From: Nitrososphaeria archaeon
GTDB lineage: Archaea; Thermoproteota; Nitrososphaeria; Geothermarchaeales; JDFR-13
Length of the DNA stretch: 34,435 nt
Reading direction: 5' to 3'
NCBI GenBank assembly: GCA_027047855.1
Contig: JALTTZ010000029.1
Coordinates: forward strand, 1 to 34,435
Below the pieces are notes generated by a model. It worked only from the letters and a program-made list of their open reading frames with translations. It had not been told where the DNA came from and searched no databases. Shown one piece after another: positions 32,413-34,435 of this stretch (position 1 is the first letter of the stretch; each line of letters starts with the position of its first letter). The translations under genes and the position numbers were made by a program.

Positions 32413-33696
32413 ATGCAGCAGGAAGTCTATGGACTCTTCTTGGCGGCCGCAGTGATTTTTGTGGGGTTTTTGGGAGCCTTTCTTCTTAATAGGAAGAATA
32501 TTCCGGATGCTATCTTTTTGATTGCCTTTGGATATTTTCTGGGCCATTATTCTGGGTGGCTTGATCCCCAACAGTTTTCTAGTGTTGCAGGTTATATTGG
32601 CGCATTAGCCCTTATCGCTATAATGTTTGAAAGTAGTTTAGATATAGATTTGAATGAATTGCTTATATCGGCGAAACCCGCACTTATAATGGCTGTTGGA
32701 GGTTTCTTTATATCTACTCTCGTTACCTTTATATTATTATATTACGTGTTTAATTTCTATCCCGATAATCCGTTATACAGTATTTTGGTAGGTACGATTA
32801 TTGGTGGTGGGAGTGGCGCTGTTATTGCCAGTATCGCCCCAAGAATATCTATTCCGAGTAGTCTACAGTTAACGCTTAGTCTGGAAAGTGTATTGACGGA
32901 TGTTTTTGTTATAGTTTTTACTTTAACCATATTTTCTATTATTCAGAATCAGGTTGTGGGTGGTGTTTCTGAGATTAGGATTGACCAGATTGCTGGTCAA
33001 ATTGCTGCCCGGTTTTCCACAAGCCTTGTTTTAGGTTTTATAGGAGGCATTGTTTTGTCGAATTTGATATTTCGTTTTAAGAAGGAGCAACATATCTATG
33101 TGATGACCTTCGCCTATTTAATTATGCTGTATGCAGGGGCTGAATTTGTGGGCGGTAGTGGCGCCATAACGATTCTTACGACTGGTATAATTGTTGCTAA
33201 TCTAGCTTATCTACCTCAGTTTATGGCTGGTAGTAATATTGTTGACGTGGTTAGGTACCAATTGTTTAGTATGGAATCTACACATGCTGAATTGACTCTA
33301 CTTATTAGAGTGTTTTTCTTTGTTGAGGTTGGTTTGATTCTCGATCTTAGCGATATGTACTTATTATTTGTATCTCTATTATTGTCTATCATTTTGTTGG
33401 TTGCAAGGTATCCACTAGCATATTATATTAGTAAAGGGTTGGGATTTAGGAGGAAAGCGGGTACTGCTGCATCTGTAGCAAGTGTCTTTTATGCTAGGGG
33501 GTTGGCGGCTGCTGTTATGGCGATATTAGTATCTCAAGGTGTGGCGTCAGTAAGTGGTGTGGAGGTTCCAATTATTCCACCAGAAATAAGTTCATCGATA
33601 CTAACTATAGCTTCGGCTGTGATCCTGTTTACCAATATAATTCTAACTATAGGTGTGGTACTGTTAAAAGAAAAAGCAAAAGACCTTTTAATTTAG
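32413..33696 (+). CDS. Cation/proton antiporter, CPA family (NhaP/KefB-like)
   Basis: Integral membrane antiporter of 427 aa with about 12-13 spans. Family marks are IAFGYFLGHYSGW in the early spans, ALIAIMFESSLDIDL (FEgGL-type motif), IGGGSGAVIASIAPR and the ESVLTD site, where the NhaP-type Asn-Asp pair reads Thr-Asp. VFYARGLAAAVMAIL is the late span with an Arg, like the PRG motif. The Thr-Asp change suggests a KefB/NapA-like ion preference, but that is inference. No C-terminal TrkA-N or TrkA-C domain follows. ATG 32413 has GAGGTAAAG directly upstream. Convergent with the TBP gene, 48 nt apart. Confidence 0.88.
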   Translation: MQQEVYGLFLAAAVIFVGFLGAFLLNRKNIPDAIFLIAFGYFLGHYSGWLDPQQFSSVAGYIGALALIAIMFESSLDIDLNELLISAKPALIMAVGGFFISTLVTFILLYYVFNFYPDNPLYSILVGTIIGGGSGAVIASIAPRISIPSSLQLTLSLESVLTDVFVIVFTLTIFSIIQNQVVGGVSEIRIDQIAGQIAARFSTSLVLGFIGGIVLSNLIFRFKKEQHIYVMTFAYLIMLYAGAEFVGGSGAITILTTGIIVANLAYLPQFMAGSNIVDVVRYQLFSMESTHAELTLLIRVFFFVEVGLILDLSDMYLLFVSLLLSIILLVARYPLAYYISKGLGFRRKAGTAASVASVFYARGLAAAVMAILVSQGVASVSGVEVPIIPPEISSSILTIASAVILFTNIILTIGVVLLKEKAKDLLI

Positions 33697-33744
33697 TTTT
33701 AGATTAAATAGTTGATGAGGATAAATAATAGGGTGTATAGGTGA

Positions 33745-34317
33745 CTAGTAATATATCAATCGAAGTTCTTCTAATTCATTTCTTAGTTTCTCGATTGCAT
33801 CGTAAATATATTTCTCTCCTCTTGCCCCAGTACACACTATTTTGCCGCTTGCGAATAGGAGTATGACAACTTTAGGATCTTTCATACTATAGATTAATCC
33901 TGGGAATTCTTCTGGTTCATATATTGCAAATTCTAGTGTTTCAGCTGCTTTCTCTAAGTCTATTAACCCCTTTAAATTACCCGAGGCGACGACGTTTTCA
34001 ATTTTAATATTTGGCTTGGCATCCTTGATAATTCTTTTCGATACTAATGTCTTTATCAACTTGTCTACTGCTTTGTACACATCCTCCTCCGCTTTAGCGC
34101 CTGTTATAACCATGTTTCCTGATCCAAATATTAATATTGCTGTTTTTGGTCGTGTTAATCTGTATACTAGTCCTGGGAATCTTTTGGGGTCATATTCTGC
34201 TTGGGGAATTTTTTCAAGAATTCTTCTTAAGTTGATTTCTTGGTTAACCTTTACGGTTGCAACTACATTGACTATTTTTATCTCTGGTTCTGGTCTAGGA
34301 AGTAAACCGTCTGGCAT
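33745..34317 (-). CDS. tbp: TATA-box-binding protein
   Basis: General transcription factor that bends the TATA box and recruits TFB. Two direct repeats form the saddle, about residues 12-98 and 104-185. Each has a VNVVA/VENVVAS start, an FPGLVYR/FPGLIYS segment and an AILIFGSGNMVITGAK / VILLFASGKIVCTGAR strand pair. All four DNA-intercalating aromatic positions appear filled (F of FPGLVY and of LIFGSG in each repeat). At 190 aa it is complete, without the long acidic tail of some species. ATG 34317 follows GAGGTG. The remaining 118 nt to the window end hold AT-rich promoter DNA and no gene that I can see. Confidence 0.97.
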   Translation of the reverse strand: MPDGLLPRPEPEIKIVNVVATVKVNQEINLRRILEKIPQAEYDPKRFPGLVYRLTRPKTAILIFGSGNMVITGAKAEEDVYKAVDKLIKTLVSKRIIKDAKPNIKIENVVASGNLKGLIDLEKAAETLEFAIYEPEEFPGLIYSMKDPKVVILLFASGKIVCTGARGEKYIYDAIEKLRNELEELRLIYY

Positions 34318-34435
34318 TTATATACACCTCTATACAAAAATGAAAAAGTAAAATCTAGTTAATCAGAAATTAAGTATAGTATATAAATTCATTTATATAT
34401 TATAACTATTTTGTTGATCGTCTTTATCTGTCTCC

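Noticed and set aside
1-34435. CRISPR arrays, insertion sequences, integrase genes or attachment sites
   Set aside because: No spaced direct repeats, transposase or integrase frames and no tRNA-end duplication seen on either strand.

Overview
The window reads as chromosomal DNA from an archaeon, most likely a thermophilic member of the Thermoproteota (TACK group). Evidence: it encodes TBP, the RNA polymerase K (omega/Rpb6) subunit, Alba, ribosomal protein S25e (absent from most Euryarchaeota), ABCE1/Rli1, an Lhr-core helicase, a GHMP-type shikimate kinase, an ATP-dependent DNA ligase, a cyclic 2,3-diphosphoglycerate synthetase homologue and the archaeal HMG-CoA synthase/thiolase/DUF35 trio. 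The DNA is AT-rich. Genes are packed with 4-40 nt overlaps. Starts are either leaderless, about 27-30 nt after a TATA box, or follow a GGTGA/GGAGG ribosome site, often with TTG or GTG. I cannot name the genus. No mobile element, CRISPR array, rRNA or tRNA is visible.

Layout. 1-3.8 kb: SufS cysteine desulfurase with an overlapping 87-aa protein, a saccharopine-dehydrogenase-family oxidoreductase and shikimate kinase. 3.88-7.23 kb: a four-gene overlapping operon of unknown function, comprising a HerA-like protein whose ATPase motifs have decayed, a RadA/RadB-like ATPase with intact Walker motifs and two insertions, a small membrane protein and an orphan. 7.2-9.9 kb: rhomboid, MGMT, a C/D box guide RNA (minus strand, 8458-8533), a family 2 glycosyltransferase and an orphan. 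10-11.4 kb: PPC-domain protein and a PfkB kinase. 11.4-15.9 kb: acylphosphatase, a metallo-beta-lactamase exonuclease-like protein, then a plus-strand GTPase/HDAC-like/orphan operon. 15.9-19.8 kb (minus): nicotinate phosphoribosyltransferase plus an NAD-synthetase-like protein lacking the ATP loop, and ABCE1. 19.9-24.1 kb: two small membrane proteins, then Lhr-core with its metallophosphoesterase. 24.2-26.8 kb: HMG-CoA synthase, thiolase-like protein and DUF35 protein (mevalonate entry). 26.8-34.4 kb: coiled-coil protein, cDPG synthetase, Alba, RpoK, a cyclophilin-like small protein, S25e, DNA ligase, a Na+/H+ antiporter and TBP.

A recurring theme is enzyme-fold proteins that have lost catalytic residues while sitting beside intact partners: the HerA-like protein (no Walker A or B) beside a RecA-fold ATPase, the NadE-like protein (no SGGxDS loop) beside NAPRT, and the thiolase (Cys to Val, His to Asn) between HMG-CoA synthase and DUF35. 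The HerA-like/RecA-like operon is the best candidate for an undescribed system. The C/D guide RNA is the clearest non-coding gene, with guides that appear to target the 3' domain of 16S rRNA. All family calls come from reading motifs by eye; no database search was possible.
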